A DNA stretch of 64,000 nucleotides from Symsagittifera roscoffensis (taxonomy: Eukaryota; Xenacoelomorpha; Acoela; Convolutidae): NCBI RefSeq assembly GCF_963678635.1, contig NC_087063.1, positions 60,396,759 to 60,460,758 on the forward strand. The letters run 5' to 3'. Positions 9,865 to 20,921 of the stretch are shown piece after piece. Each line of letters starts with the position of its first letter. Within the stretch, counting starts at the first letter, position 1. Made by a program: the position numbers and the translations under genes. The notes beneath the pieces were generated by a model, which searched no databases, was not told the DNA's origin, and saw only the letters and a program-made list of their open reading frames with translations.

Positions 9865-11199
9865 CGTGGGCTAAAAAGATGGTTGTTCTGAGAACGTAAA
9901 CTAGTGGTGTGTGGCTGTTCTACAATTCGTTTGTATCTATCTTCTATATTCGGTTGATGGGTTACTATATGAGTAACTGGGCTTTATGGAAAGCTATGAT
10001 TTTATGGGTAGCTTTATGGGTATCAGAGATGTGCTCTGTTAATGCTGTTTTTCTATAGTTTCGTGGTACTAAAGATAACGGATAGTTATTTTGTTAATTT
10101 TGTAATTGTGGTGCAGTAGGTGCTGTATTTCTGTTGTCTTGTGGAGTATCGTATGCATTTGGTGTGGTTCCCAGTTTTTTGTTGTATTCATTTATTTGAG
10201 CGTCTGAAAAAATTTATTTAATTGAGGTTTAGAAAGTACCAAAAAACCTGCAAATAATATGCGTGCTCCACTTGCTTGTTTACTTACTTGTATATGTATT
10301 GCTCATGTGTTATAGATTCCTTTCAATATGAGAAGAGAAATCCAGAAAAAATAAGCATAGCGTACAGGATAGTCAACTTTTCCAAGATGTAAAAGGTCCG
10401 TCCTAGAAACGCGAGAAGTTCGTTTTTTTTTAGGTTTACAAAACTAAAAACACTAATAGGTGAAATATCTTGTGGACGGTATTTTTCTACCTTTAAATAA
10501 ATTAAATCTTTTACATCTTTAAAGTATCGTCTGTAGTCTTGTACATAGATATCTGAAAATCCTGCGGTTTTCTGCAAATTTTTCTAAATTTTGATCTATG
10601 GATTGTCTTTGGATTGTGTCCGTTTTTGTAAGGAGTTCTTGAAATTGTTGTGTGCGATTATGATGTTGTTTATCGGATCTGGAATATATACCTATTGATT
10701 GTAAATCTATATTCGGATTTAGTTATAGAACCTTGTGGCTATTTTTAGATCCACATGTGGCGGCTGTATCTCAAAAATATGTTCGTCCAGAAAGTGTGTA
10801 GACAAAAACTACTTTATTTTGGTAGAGTATAGAAATTCTTTCATAACATCTTTTATCTTCAAAAACATATACATGTGCTACTTTTTTTTGGTGCTACATG
10901 TGTATAGCATGTTTCCTTCCTGCTCAAGAAAATTTGATCTATTGCCTAATAATAAATATCTTGCATAAGATATTTTTAGTATTGCTAGTCCAAGTGATTG
11001 TAAAATTTGTAAAGAGTTTATTTACAGATGTGTTTCTAATTCCGACAGTGACATTTCTTGAAGGATTCTGCTTAATATGTAATCAAATTTCGAGTTTAGG
11101 TGTGTAACCCACCTTCATGCTTAGTTGTGCTTAATATGTGATCCAATTTCATGTTTAGACGTGCTTAATGTGTGATCCATTTTCATTTGTCTTTGATGT
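9865..11199 (-). other. Remnant zone between gag and the third coding region
   Basis: No RT, protease or integrase motif is found in any minus frame. Short coding-like traces occur, such as NEYNKKLGTTPNAYDTPQDN at about 10090-10190 and an 84-residue open frame at 10323-10577 ending in a hydrophobic stretch. Near 11105-11185 the unit gcttaatatgtgatccaatttcat is repeated about three times. Confidence 0.4.
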
Positions 11200-12460
11200 T
11201 TAGTTGTACTAATTCTGTGGTTTTGTTGTGAATTTTGATATTTCGTATTATTCCTATGTGGTGACTGAGAATAATTGGAATAATTAGAGTTTCGTTTCGT
11301 GGAATTGTCACATGATCTATTAGGATAATTATTTCAGTTTGATCTGTTGTTTGAATAGTTTCGTGATCTATTATCTGAGTGTTGTCTTTTCCTTTTGTTT
11401 GAGTAGTTCCTGGCTCGGTTAAATGAAAAATTTTTGGAGCGGTCGTTTGAATAGTGTTTATTTCGAGAGTTTGAACGTGAACGATTTTTGTTTTAGTTGG
11501 AGTAGTTACTTCTGTTTGAGTTTGATCTTGAATAATTATTTCGATTTTGATGGTTTTGACTAATTGATCAACAATTTTTATTTTGTGAGAAGTTTCGTGA
11601 ATTTCTTTGATCTGAAGATCTTCCGCGGTAGTTATTTAGTTAAGATGATTGTTGTCTAGAGGTATTATAGTTATCTGGGAGTGGTTTCCCTGAAATATTA
11701 TTACCGTGAATGTTTTCGTTTGTTAAAATCTGGTCTTTTTTCTTTATATGGTTCTCTATATTTCTGTGGTTTGTTCTCATGATCCTGGTGTTTCTGTATA
11801 CATTCAACAATGCTATGTCCATATCTAAAGCAATAGTTACACCATTTTTTGAATACTGGTTTGCCCTTATAATTTGGGTTTTCCTTGTAGATATTAAATA
11901 TCTGAGTAGTTTTTTTTTTCAGGTAGCTCAGTGTCGGAGTCATAAATGTTATTTATTAGTGAAGTAGTTGTATTGGTATATCTTATGTACTGTAACTTTA
12001 AATTTTCTGTTTATTTCATTTTCATTGTGATTTCAGCTTGTTCTAGTTTGTCTACTAGTTTTCGGAAATCTATATCAGGTTCTCGAATTGAAGTTTGATG
12101 CGATGCTCTCTTTTTTATCGTTATTTTTTGTAATTGTGGTGTTTTTTTGTCATTTTTGTGTTTTTATAATCATGTGTACTGAGGTAATATGCTTTTCTTA
12201 CTAATGTTTTGATTCTTGTTGCAAGTTGCTTAATGGTTTCATTAGGGAGTATACGAATTTCGTTGCATACATCTCTTTGATGTTGTTTGTTTCTTTCAGA
12301 GTCGAACAATTTTGAAAATGTGAATCTTTTCCAACCTGATTTAATATTTATAAGTACAACTGAGAACCATTTTTGGGCCGCGCCTTCATGTGTGGTTTGA
12401 ATTAGAGCTGTGCGTCTATGTATCCAATTTTGTTGGAGTGAGGTTTTTACTGGTTCAGGT
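11200..12460 (-). pseudogene. Family A gag, C-terminal half with zinc knuckle
   Basis: Minus-strand pieces keep the order of gag. At 12121-12309 a capsid-type segment reads NETIKQLATRIKTLVRKAYY. At 11701-11943 a nucleocapsid knuckle reads CNYCFRYGHSIVEC, a perfect CX2CX4HX4C. At 11200-11640 the basic Asn/Arg/Ser-rich tail matches copy 1. In Gypsy-like elements this knuckle binds genomic RNA during packaging. Frames change several times, so no full-length protein can be made. Corresponding segments lie at 58462-59630 in the third copy. Confidence 0.65.
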
Positions 12461-12461
12461 C

Positions 12462-12683
12462 CTAAAAAATCAAATTAGCTGTGACTGCATTTAAATAAAG
12501 TTCTACGGAGTATTCGGGATCTGTTCCTGTGAATACCACTAATAGCTTATTTGAAAATATTGAGGATCCAACCATAATGTATGGATTCATTGTCATTTGT
12601 AGTGATTCTGCGGCATTTTGTATCTGAGAAAAGTTTGTAAGTTGAGTCTTTGTTATTTCAAGTTGTTGTATTTGTTGGTGCAC
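12462..12683 (-). pseudogene. Duplicated gag segment, downstream copy
   Basis: This repeats the FTGTDPEYSVE and LNAVTAN region of 12658-13218, offset by 229 bp. Because 229 is not a multiple of three, the duplication itself breaks the gag frame. The two copies differ at several positions, so the event is not recent. Confidence 0.65.
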
Positions 12684-13218
12684 GTCCTATATTTAAAATT
12701 AGATTAGCTGTGACTGCGTTTAAACAATCTTCTACTGAGTATTCAGGATCTGTTCCTGTGAATATCATTAGTGGTTTATTGGAAGATATAGAAGATCCAC
12801 CCATAAGGTATGGATTCATAGTCATTTGTAGATTCTGCGGCATTTGGTATTTGAGAAAATTTGTAAAATGTGTTTTTGTAATTTCATGTTTTTGTAAATA
12901 ATATGGTAATGGGATTTCATTTTGCATTTGTGGTGGTTGATAACTTTGTGTATTTATAGGTTTTTGTGATTGAAAGTTATTATTATATGATGCTGGGTTT
13001 TGACTTGTTTGTCGTGTTGGTTCATTTCGTTTATATGGTTCAAAAAAATCTAGTTGATAAATATCACATTTATTGTTTTGTTGATTTGTGCTGAATCGTT
13101 GCTGATTTTGGCAATAGTAATCTGCATCTTCTGAATAATGTGGTTGATTCTTTGTATGATGTTTATTAGTCATGTTTTCATTTTGCTTGAAGAACGGATA
13201 ATTTTTGCTATGATCCAC
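12658..13218 (-). CDS. Family A gag, N-terminal half
   Basis: The 186-residue product is Asn/Gln-rich at first (MDHSKNYPFFKQNENMTNKH). It then enters a conserved capsid-like region, MIFTGTDPEYSVEDCLNAVT, which recurs at 12462-12683 and at 60007-60219. FTGxDPxxxVExYL-type openings are typical of Gypsy-type capsid (retrotransposon gag) domains. Its frame ends inside the 229-bp tandem duplication. The upstream start is uncertain, because coding similarity continues to 13900. Confidence 0.6.
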   Translation of the reverse strand: MDHSKNYPFFKQNENMTNKHHTKNQPHYSEDADYYCQNQQRFSTNQQNNKCDIYQLDFFEPYKRNEPTRQTSQNPASYNNNFQSQKPINTQSYQPPQMQNEIPLPYYLQKHEITKTHFTNFLKYQMPQNLQMTMNPYLMGGSSISSNKPLMIFTGTDPEYSVEDCLNAVTANLILNIGRAPTNTTT

Positions 13219-13366
13219 TGTAGCTCGTGGTTGATCGTTGAAAAATATTGTGTGAGAGGCTTATTGTGGTACGTTTTGATTATAGTTTTGTGCTTGTGAT
13301 TGATTTTGACTGTTCATATAGGGGGACTCGTTATTTTGGATTTTGCAAAAAAAAAGTTATAGTTAT

Positions 13367-13900
13367 TTAGTTATGACCTGAAAAACTGTTTCTATTAGAC
13401 TTTTTTTGTTTAATTAATTGTCGTGACAGCGTTACTGATTTAAGTTTTTGATAATCCATTTGTGAGTTTTTTGGAATGATAGAAGGTTTTAGTGTGGATT
13501 GTAAAGTTGTTTGCGGAAATGCTGTGTTTTTGTTTTTTTTTGGAGTTGTAAGTGTAAGATGAATGGGGAAAATGCTTTGTTGTGTTGTTGTTGGCATTGT
13601 TTCGACTATTTCCTCATTAATTAAATGTGATGGAGTTTGAATATCTTGTTGTGTAAGATTTCTTGTTCCATTTGAATTTTCTTGTGTATTATTGAATGTG
13701 GAGTTTAAGCTATTATTTCCTAGTCTGTCAGTGAACATTGTATTATAATTTAAAGGTGTTGCATCACTAATAAATGGAGTTATTCTAACGTAGTCTTTAT
13801 TGATAATGAGAGTGATGATTGCTTGAGTTGATATATCAGTTGTTTTATTAACAAAAAGATGGGTGAGATTAATCAGGGTCTCAAACATAATTTGTTTCAT
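13367..13900 (-). CDS. Family A N-terminal gag-region ORF, copy 2
   Basis: This 177-residue frame is the homologue of 1530-1964. Shared stretches include INKDYVRITPF, NGTRNLTQQDIQ and VETMPTTTQQSI. The conserved opening (YYVWEPEW in copy 1) is lost here to a shift near 13870. The product is Thr/Asn/Ser-rich with no recognised domain. It lies directly upstream of the capsid-like gag part in both copies, so it is probably part of a long Gag or a separate leader protein. Confidence 0.5.
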   Translation of the reverse strand: MKQIMFETLINLTHLFVNKTTDISTQAIITLIINKDYVRITPFISDATPLNYNTMFTDRLGNNSLNSTFNNTQENSNGTRNLTQQDIQTPSHLINEEIVETMPTTTQQSIFPIHLTLTTPKKNKNTAFPQTTLQSTLKPSIIPKNSQMDYQKLKSVTLSRQLIKQKKSNRNSFSGHN

Positions 13901-14159
13901 CTGCTAATACAGTATCACTAACTAAATTTTGTGGTCGAAAAGTTTTTCTTGATAGTGCTATGAGATCAAAGTTATGAAAAAATAGTCAATCATGAACCAA
14001 GCTAGTATTCTTTATAATTCATGTTTCACATTTTGTGAGATTTTGTTACTAATAAGGTTTTCACGGATTGTGTTTAAAAATTTTGAGAAAAGACAGATTT
14101 CTGGTCTTACAGTTGAATGTCGGGATCTGTGAATTGGTGACTCATTTTGTGTTTTTTTT

Positions 14160-14500
14160 CAACTCTAGTATAGATATATAGCTACAAATAATTGAAAAAC
14201 CATCGTTTGTGAGTATTGAATTTGCTTTTTGTGAGTTTTGGTGTTGTATTTTTTTAAATAGTCTGTGAAAACTTTCGAGAATTCTATATCTATGTCATCT
14301 GTTTGTTTTTGGTGTGTAGGGTGATTTGGTTTTGGTGGTAAACATTAATTGTGAATTGACCGTAATATGATGTGATATTACATATACTTTTTTGATAGTG
14401 GTCAAGGATTTGTCGTTTTATTCTTACTTCAGGAAGCTCCTGTTTACATGGGCTATTTCTTATTTCAAATAGATTTACAATTAAGTTGTGACAGAATTGT
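14160..14500 (-). pseudogene. Family A leader ORF, copy 2 (broken)
   Basis: Minus-strand translation shows CHNLIVNLFEIRNSPCKQEL and KRQILDHYQKSICNITSYYG, clear counterparts of the ORF at 2165-2560, followed by a stop near 14310 and further matching residues in shifted frames. A partial extra copy begins at 15558 because of the local tandem duplication. Confidence 0.5.
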
Positions 14501-16700
14501 AATTGTCCTCGGGAGGGATCACTATGTGGTTGTATGAGAAATTGAATTATCGAGTTATCATCGAAATTTTCGTTATATTAGATAATGTTTTATTTTGTAG
14601 AACTGTAGTGTGTAACTTTCAATATTTCTTAATGGGTGATTCCAATTATGTTGACGTATTGGTTTATTTACATATGACTTTTTAAATTTGCGTTTTCCTT
14701 AAATTGATCTTTATTACAAGATCCTATCTGTCGTTTTTAATTAAACAATTATGTAATACGATTGTTTATTTACTGCCTACATTGTCTATTAACATAAGGT
14801 TTAGGGTGATGGATGCAATATTTGGGGTTAGAATTTTTATTTTCCTGAACTGTTAGTTCCTACAGTTTTGTGTGGTCATCCTAACTTGGGGCATAGACTG
14901 TCGTGGTTGATGGGTTGGAGAGAGAGTATATCAGTTCGAGAGAATGATTTTTTACTTTCTCGTGACTAGGTTTTAATCTATGAGTTACTTATTTATTCTT
15001 ATCTAGGGGTTGTGATTTGTGATCAAGGGTTGGAGAACAATAAATCAATGCACAAGGTTCAGATATAATTAGTACACAATTAGATCGTTAGGTATTATTT
15101 TATGGTTGAATAATTTTTTAGGTTTTTAGCATGGGTCATATAAGAGGGAGGGCTCAAGTGAAGGATGAGTAACCGAAGTTCTTCACTGTCTAACTTAATT
15201 GAAATGGTTAGTTTTTCAAAATTTTTTATTGGTCATGGGTCGTTAATAAGGGTTGTGTAGTGAATCGACCTTTGAGGTCGTTAGACAGTAATTTAATTAA
15301 TGAAAGGGGAGAACAAAAATTGTTTTGATTTGATCCAAGGAAAACCTTGATGATCAGTAGTTGAAAAATCTAATTTTAACTTTAATTAAAGTTAAAGATC
15401 CAAGGAAAGCCTCGATGATCTGTTTATGAAAGAAAAGTGAATTATGGGAATCCACGATAAGCCTTGATGAGTTTTATTATAAAAGTATAAGAAAATTTAA
15501 AAGTTAAAGATTAATTTTAATTTTAACTTTAATTTTCAAACTAAATTAGCTATTATTGATTTGGTTTTGGTGGTAAAGTTTAATTGTGAATTGACCGTAA
15601 TATGATGTGATAATACATATACTTTTTTGATAGTGGCCAAGGATTTGTCGTTTTATTCTTACTTCAGGAAGTGCCTGTTTACATGGGCTATTTCTTATTT
15701 CAAATAGATTTACAATTAAGTTGTGACAGAATTGTAATTGTCCTCGGGAGGGATCACTATGTGGTTGTATGAGAAATTGAAGTATCGATTTATCATCGAA
15801 ATTTTCGTTATATTAGATAATGTTTTATTTTGTAGAACTGTAGTGTGTAACATTCAATATTTCTTAATGGGTGATTCCAATTATGTTGACGTATTGGTTT
15901 ATTTACATATGACTTTTTTATTTTGCGTTTTCCTTAAAATGATCTTTATTACAAGATCCTATCTGTCGTTTTTAATTAAACAATTATGTAATACGATTGT
16001 TTATTTACTGCCTACATTGTCTATTAACATAAGGTTTAGGGTGATGGATGCAATATTTGGGGTTAGAAATTTTATTTTCCTAAACTCTTAGTTCCTACAG
16101 TTTTTGTGTGGTCATCCTAACTTGGGGCATAGACTGTCGTGGTTGATGGGTTGGAGAGAGAGTATATCAATTCGTGAGAATGATTTTTTACTTTCTCGTG
16201 ACTAGGTTTTAATCTATGAGTTACTTATTTATTCTTATCTAGGGGATGTGATTTGTGATCAAGGGTTGGAGAACAATAAATCAATGCACAAGGTTCAGAT
16301 ATAATTAGTACACAGGTAGATCGTTAGGTATTATTTTATGGTTGAATAATTTTTTAGGTTTTTAGCATGGGTCATAAAAGAGGGAGGGCTCAAGTGAAGG
16401 ATGAGTAACCGAAGTTCTTCACTGTCTAACTTAATTGAAATCGTTAGTTTTTCAAACATTTTTATTAGTCATGGGTCGTAAATAAGGGTTGTGTAGTAAA
16501 TCTACGTTTGAGGTCGTTAGACTTAATTTAATTAATGGAAGGGGAGAACAAAAATTGTTTTGATTTGATCCAAGGAAAACCTTAATGATCAGTAGTTGAA
16601 CAAATTAATTTTAACTTTAATAAAGTTAAAGATCCAAGGAAAGCCGTAATGATCTGTTTGTGAAAGAAAAGTGAATTATGGGAATCCAGGATAAGCCTTG
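14323..16700. repeat. 1,235-bp tandem duplication of the family A leader
   Basis: 14323-15557 and 15558 to about 16700 are closely similar head-to-tail units (for example the cctcgggagggatcactatg block at 14502 and 15737). They differ by scattered substitutions and small indels. The unit includes the end of the leader ORF and the non-coding leader. Confidence 0.85.
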
Positions 16701-17264
16701 ATAAGTTTAAGAAAATTTAAAAGTTAATGCTTAGATGATATTAGTTTTTCGAATTTATGCTGTTATGTTTAAGTTGATGAAGCTGAGATGAGAAAAATCC
16801 TGTGTTGTAATATATGAAACTAAGAATGAATCTTAGTACTAACTAAATTTTGTATTTTTTACTCAATAAATTATTTATACAAAAGTTTTGATTTAGAGCA
16901 GATTTGGGGGAAGCGACTTGTGTTCTTTTTATCAGTCGTTTTTGTATTGAAAATATGTTTAGCACCAATTGGGTTGCTAGATGAAAATTTATATTTTTTG
17001 CATAAAGTTTTCTAAATACAAAATTTTGTTCCTGTTTCCGTCTTAATATCATGTAAGAGAGTGGTCCGTTTCATGATCGTTGTTCTCGCCTTGATCTTGG
17101 TCTTCTTGCAATACCTGGTATTTCTTGTATTGTTTGGAAAATTGGCGTAGATTTATTGAGACGTAGAGACATTTCTATCATATTCTGTCTAACATTGTTG
17201 CAATCTTGCAATTGTCTGATTCTAATTTCTATTGTCTAATTCTAAGTTAGTTAAGGTCTTGTTC
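16700..17264 (-). other. Leader block and leader ORF remnants, copy 2
   Basis: About 16700-16960 matches the leader blocks at 1-262 and 3775-4045. A 69-residue minus frame (16843-17052) shares an RRKxEQ opening with 3984-4172. 17060-17260 corresponds to the ORF at 4200-4412 but is broken. Confidence 0.45.
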
Positions 17265-17283
17265 GAGACTTTTGGTCGCACCA
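17265..17283 (-). promoter_or_regulatory. Putative primer-binding site, family A copy 2
   Basis: TGGTGCGACCAAAAGTCTCG on the minus strand is the same as in copy 1 and lies two bases from the LTR end, where minus-strand DNA synthesis would be primed. Confidence 0.45.
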
Positions 17284-17285
17284 GA

Positions 17286-17654
17286 TGAGTTATGACCTTT
17301 GGCATGTACTCATAGAGTAATTTCAGATAAGGTACACCGTCTGTTCGTCACGCTATCATATTTTCGGCCGGAAAGATTCGTGCAACTTCTTAGTCTAATA
17401 GCAATCTTAATCTTACTCTTATATATTCTAGTCTCAATAGATCTAGTGTATACTGGTTTTTGCGAGTTAGTTCTTGGAGTTTATCCAGAAGGAGAACAAC
17501 TGTATTCAAAGATTTATTCAAATTGTTCTGGTGCTGAAACTACAAAAAAAGTGTCAATTTTAGAGATGGAATATGATTGGTTAGTTAGTAATATTTTATA
17601 GTGGTAATTTATCAACAATTTAATTAGTTATTTACTAGTTTAGAACTGGTTCCA
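17286..17654 (-). repeat. LTR of family A, copy 2 (5' LTR)
   Basis: The ends are TGAGTTATG and GGTTCCA on the plus strand. A minus-strand TATAAAA box lies at 17594-17600 and a GAATAAATC stretch near 17510 could be a polyadenylation signal. The sequence beyond 17654 has no counterpart at the other LTRs, which supports this outer boundary. Confidence 0.65.
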
Positions 17655-20594
17655 AATTCGATAAAAACCGAAAATGATCACATGAGTAGAAATGAGCCCA
17701 TCCGTGAATAAGCTCTTCGACTTTGAAAAACATTTTATACTTGACAGTGTTTTGTTGAAACTAACACAATTTAGAAAAATTTTAATTCAAATATTCTTGG
17801 TTCGGCTGATGATTCCAAATAGTTTACACAGTTTTGATACAAAAATTTGTTCACGTTGTTTTACCAATTTTTTGTTGTAAAAATTGTGCTACCACGCAAA
17901 TGTTGATTGAGTGCTAATGGAAATCAGACCAAGAACGAAAACAATTTTCAAAAGTGTCACAGTTGACTGTTTCTAACGCAAATGAAAAGCTTAAATAAAT
18001 TTTTTTTTAAAAAAATCAAAAAAAAATTGCTTTCGTTGTTTGTAAAGTTTGATTTTTCACTTCAATGTGCATTGAATACAGTTCTCAGCTCTTCACACAC
18101 AAGTTCATGATTTCATCGAGTTTGCTAACTCAAGAAATGCAAGTGCATTTTTTTTATCAAGTGTTGGATCTTTTTTATGCAAAGCTTCCCTTCGTTCCCA
18201 GGTCCAATCAGCTTGAAATACTTGCCAAGATCCTGATGATTCTTGAAGATTTATCAAAGATAGCAAAGAACAGTTAGTAAATTCCGGCTTTTTCCGAGGT
18301 ACCTAAGCGTCCAAACTACATCAATTCGACCTCAAAAACATGTACAGTCGCTCCGGCAGCTCAACAGAGGAATTTGTTTTTTCGTGCAATCTTGAAAAGA
18401 TCTTCAAGATTCTTCAACAGTTTTGAAGATTTTTCAAGATCTTTACAGATATCATAGAAAAATTCCTTATTTTTTCTTCGAAAAAAATTCTTTGCAAATT
18501 AATGAGCAAACACTTAGTCAAGCTTCTCCGAAAATACATTAAAATACCAAAACAAAGTAAGTTTCAAAGAAAATTGTTTTAGAATAATTTTATGGTTCTT
18601 GTAGTTTTTTTTGCAGATATCAATTTTATTAATTTAAACCTGGCTTTTTGAAGGTAAATTCAGAAAAAATCCAAGAAAAATTATAAATTTCATTAACAAT
18701 CTGCAATTCAATTGATGTTGATCTAAAAAAACACTCAGGGTTTCTATTTGGTTTTCAAAAAAATTGAGATACAACTTATATTTTCCGTTGGTCTTTGTTT
18801 GGTCAATTTCAGTTTCCTTAAAAAAATCCATGACTTTTTATAATCAAAACTATACATTTTTTTGACTGTTTCACAATTCTGTTTTAAAATTGAGAGTTCC
18901 GGATAATTTTTTAATTTTTTTTCAAAAAACTTTAGATTAATTTTCATGCAAATTAATCATCATGCCAAACTTCAGCGAAGGCTGAAAGTTTCGTTGAAAT
19001 TTTGGTAAATCTTGAATGTAAAATTGCCCATCTTCCTCGCAACTAGTCCAAAAATTTTAAGAAATCTTTGCTATTTTTTTCATCAGGATTCTGCAAACTG
19101 TCTTGAAGAATCTTCGATATCTTCCAACTTTTTGGCAAGAACTTTAAAATTTAACCAAAATTCTTCCAGATTTTTCAAAGATATCAAAGATTGATTGACT
19201 TGGGTTCTTTAAAAAACTAAGATAGCAGAACAAACTAGGTTAATTTTTTCATTTGGGCTTATAACCAGAGTGTACTCGGTTTTTAAAGGAAATCATGAGG
19301 AGATAAATTTACTTTCTTTCGCTGCGATCTGTTCTAAGAATTAAATAGAAGCAAAAATTTTCTTGGTCTGAGTGAGGTGGTGAATTGAGGGGAACAGATA
19401 CTTATGTTATTATCAAACTTATTTTAAAGTCGTCAAGTTTCTCAAGCTATTATGAGTTGAACCAGCTCTTCTGTTCAATCACTTTAACAAAATCGAAGCT
19501 GGTTGAAATCAGGAAAAAACAATAATTTTAGTTCTTACCCTAAAATTGGATGAGAGCGCGTAGTAACATATCTAGACGCATCGATTTTTTCACCAATCAG
19601 AAACAAGTATTTTGCGACATGATTATGTTGTCATAATTGTAATAAATTGCATCCATTTCTTGACCAATCAGAAACAAAAGTCTTTCGGCATCATTTCGAC
19701 TTCATGTTCTCGGGTATTCTACACCAATAAATTAGATACTGAGATAGTAACATGCTTGGGTGTATCTTTTTTCCGCGACTCGAACACAGTTTTTGATTTT
19801 TGCATGTACGGTGTATGGATTTAGAAGGAGCTCACATGATTCATAACCTTCCCGGGATGACAAAACTTCTTATCATACAATTTCCATAAGCGAAAAAAAC
19901 TTTACCATACAATTTCATACAATTCCATACGTACAGAAATTTGCATGAAATCTCTATGACAAGCATTTTTCCATATATGAAAATTTCCATAAACTAAAAG
20001 TTTGATTTTTTTTCTAAAATTAAATTCTGCAAATTTTTGGGTTGAGTTCGTAATCAAAAGCAAGTGATAAACACTTTGGTTTACTCTTAGCACCAACAAA
20101 GGTTGGACTGGTTTTGCACTGCTAAGGCTTAGCAAATTACCTGAGTTGTCTTGGCGGTCTCTTTCAAAAATGCTATAACGAAAGTAACAAACGTGGCAAA
20201 TTTTTTTATGTTGATTATTTTTAAAGTTTGAATTTTTAAATTATTTGATTTTGATCAGCGCATACATAAACAAGCCATAGAAACAAAATAATAGCTTTTA
20301 GCGTTTTTGAAGAAAGTTTTTAGGCAAAAACGAAAAAAATTCCAACATTTTTGCATCCAAGACTACGTTATGCGCACATAAAACTTAAAATTGTATGCAA
20401 AAATTTATTTGGAAAAAGCTCGTTTGAGTACAAAATTCGATATGCGGTTGAAAAAAAAAACACCAAAAAAATGATAGAATGTTGAGTGAACGATCATTTG
20501 TGCTAGATTTGCTATTAAACAAAGGTTTGGCTAAATAAATAGATTGGCAATATAGCAAAGGATTTTGCTCTTTATAGTTTTAAAAAAATTAGCC
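17655..20594. other. AT-rich stretch without a recognised gene
   Basis: No convincing coding sequence is seen. Related ttcttgaagatttwtcaaagat blocks occur at about 18235, 18390-18460 and 19090-19190, and two CCAATCAGAAACAA motifs lie 71 bp apart at 19592 and 19663. At 19848-19990 a fragment (cccgggatgacaaaacttct, atttccata) belongs to the element family described at 37357-37886. Confidence 0.4.
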
Positions 20595-20884
20595 ATGTCA
20601 ACGTCTGATTATATCGACTCTTTTATTTTTCTACCTCCATTGCTTTCCAACTCACTTCCCAAAGCTGAACAAAATGCGTACAATGATTAACAAATTACTG
20701 ACTCTTAATTCAATCGACAAGCGGAGATTATCAACATTTTAAACTCAATCAGGTTTTTCAAAGTAGTGTTTTGAGAAATCCTAGCGCCGTATTTTATGCC
20801 AGAGGAAAAGAGAAGACTGAACTTCTTGCAAAGTACATCTTCAAAAAATTGAAAATCTTGATGAATTGTTTGCCCGAGAATTGA
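20595..20884 (+). pseudogene. Small secreted-type or nematode-like ORF, frame-shifted
   Basis: An ATG at 20595 opens a 31-residue frame (MSTSDYIDSFIFLPPLLSNS, then LPKAEQNAYND) that stops at 20690. A second frame at 20702-20884 gives 60 residues including SSVLRNPSAVFYARGKEKTE and ends LMNCLPEN. Both are unusually protein-like for this region and follow each other directly. The PPLL opening, alternating Asn/Ala spacing and LP ending weakly recall the nematode SXP/RAL-2 (DUF148) family, which is only a suggestion. A short intron or a frameshift could separate the parts. Confidence 0.3.
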
Positions 20885-20921
20885 AAATGACTTATTTAAC
20901 CCCCATCCCCCTCTGTTTTTC

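Larger units (their letters stand above)
6191..17654 (-). mobile_element. Family A LTR retroelement, copy 2 (both LTRs, pol lost)
   Basis: The element is bounded by related LTRs (5' LTR 17286-17654, 3' LTR 6191-6581) in minus orientation. Order from its 5' end is LTR, putative primer site, leader with a 1,235-bp tandem duplication, N-terminal gag-region ORF, gag with CCHC knuckle, a short remnant zone, a third coding region (8141-9864) and the 3' LTR. Only about 1.3 kb separates gag from the third region, too little for protease, RT, RNase H and integrase, and none of their motifs is seen there. It is therefore pol-less and could have moved only with enzymes supplied in trans. No convincing target-site duplication was found. 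Confidence 0.6.
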
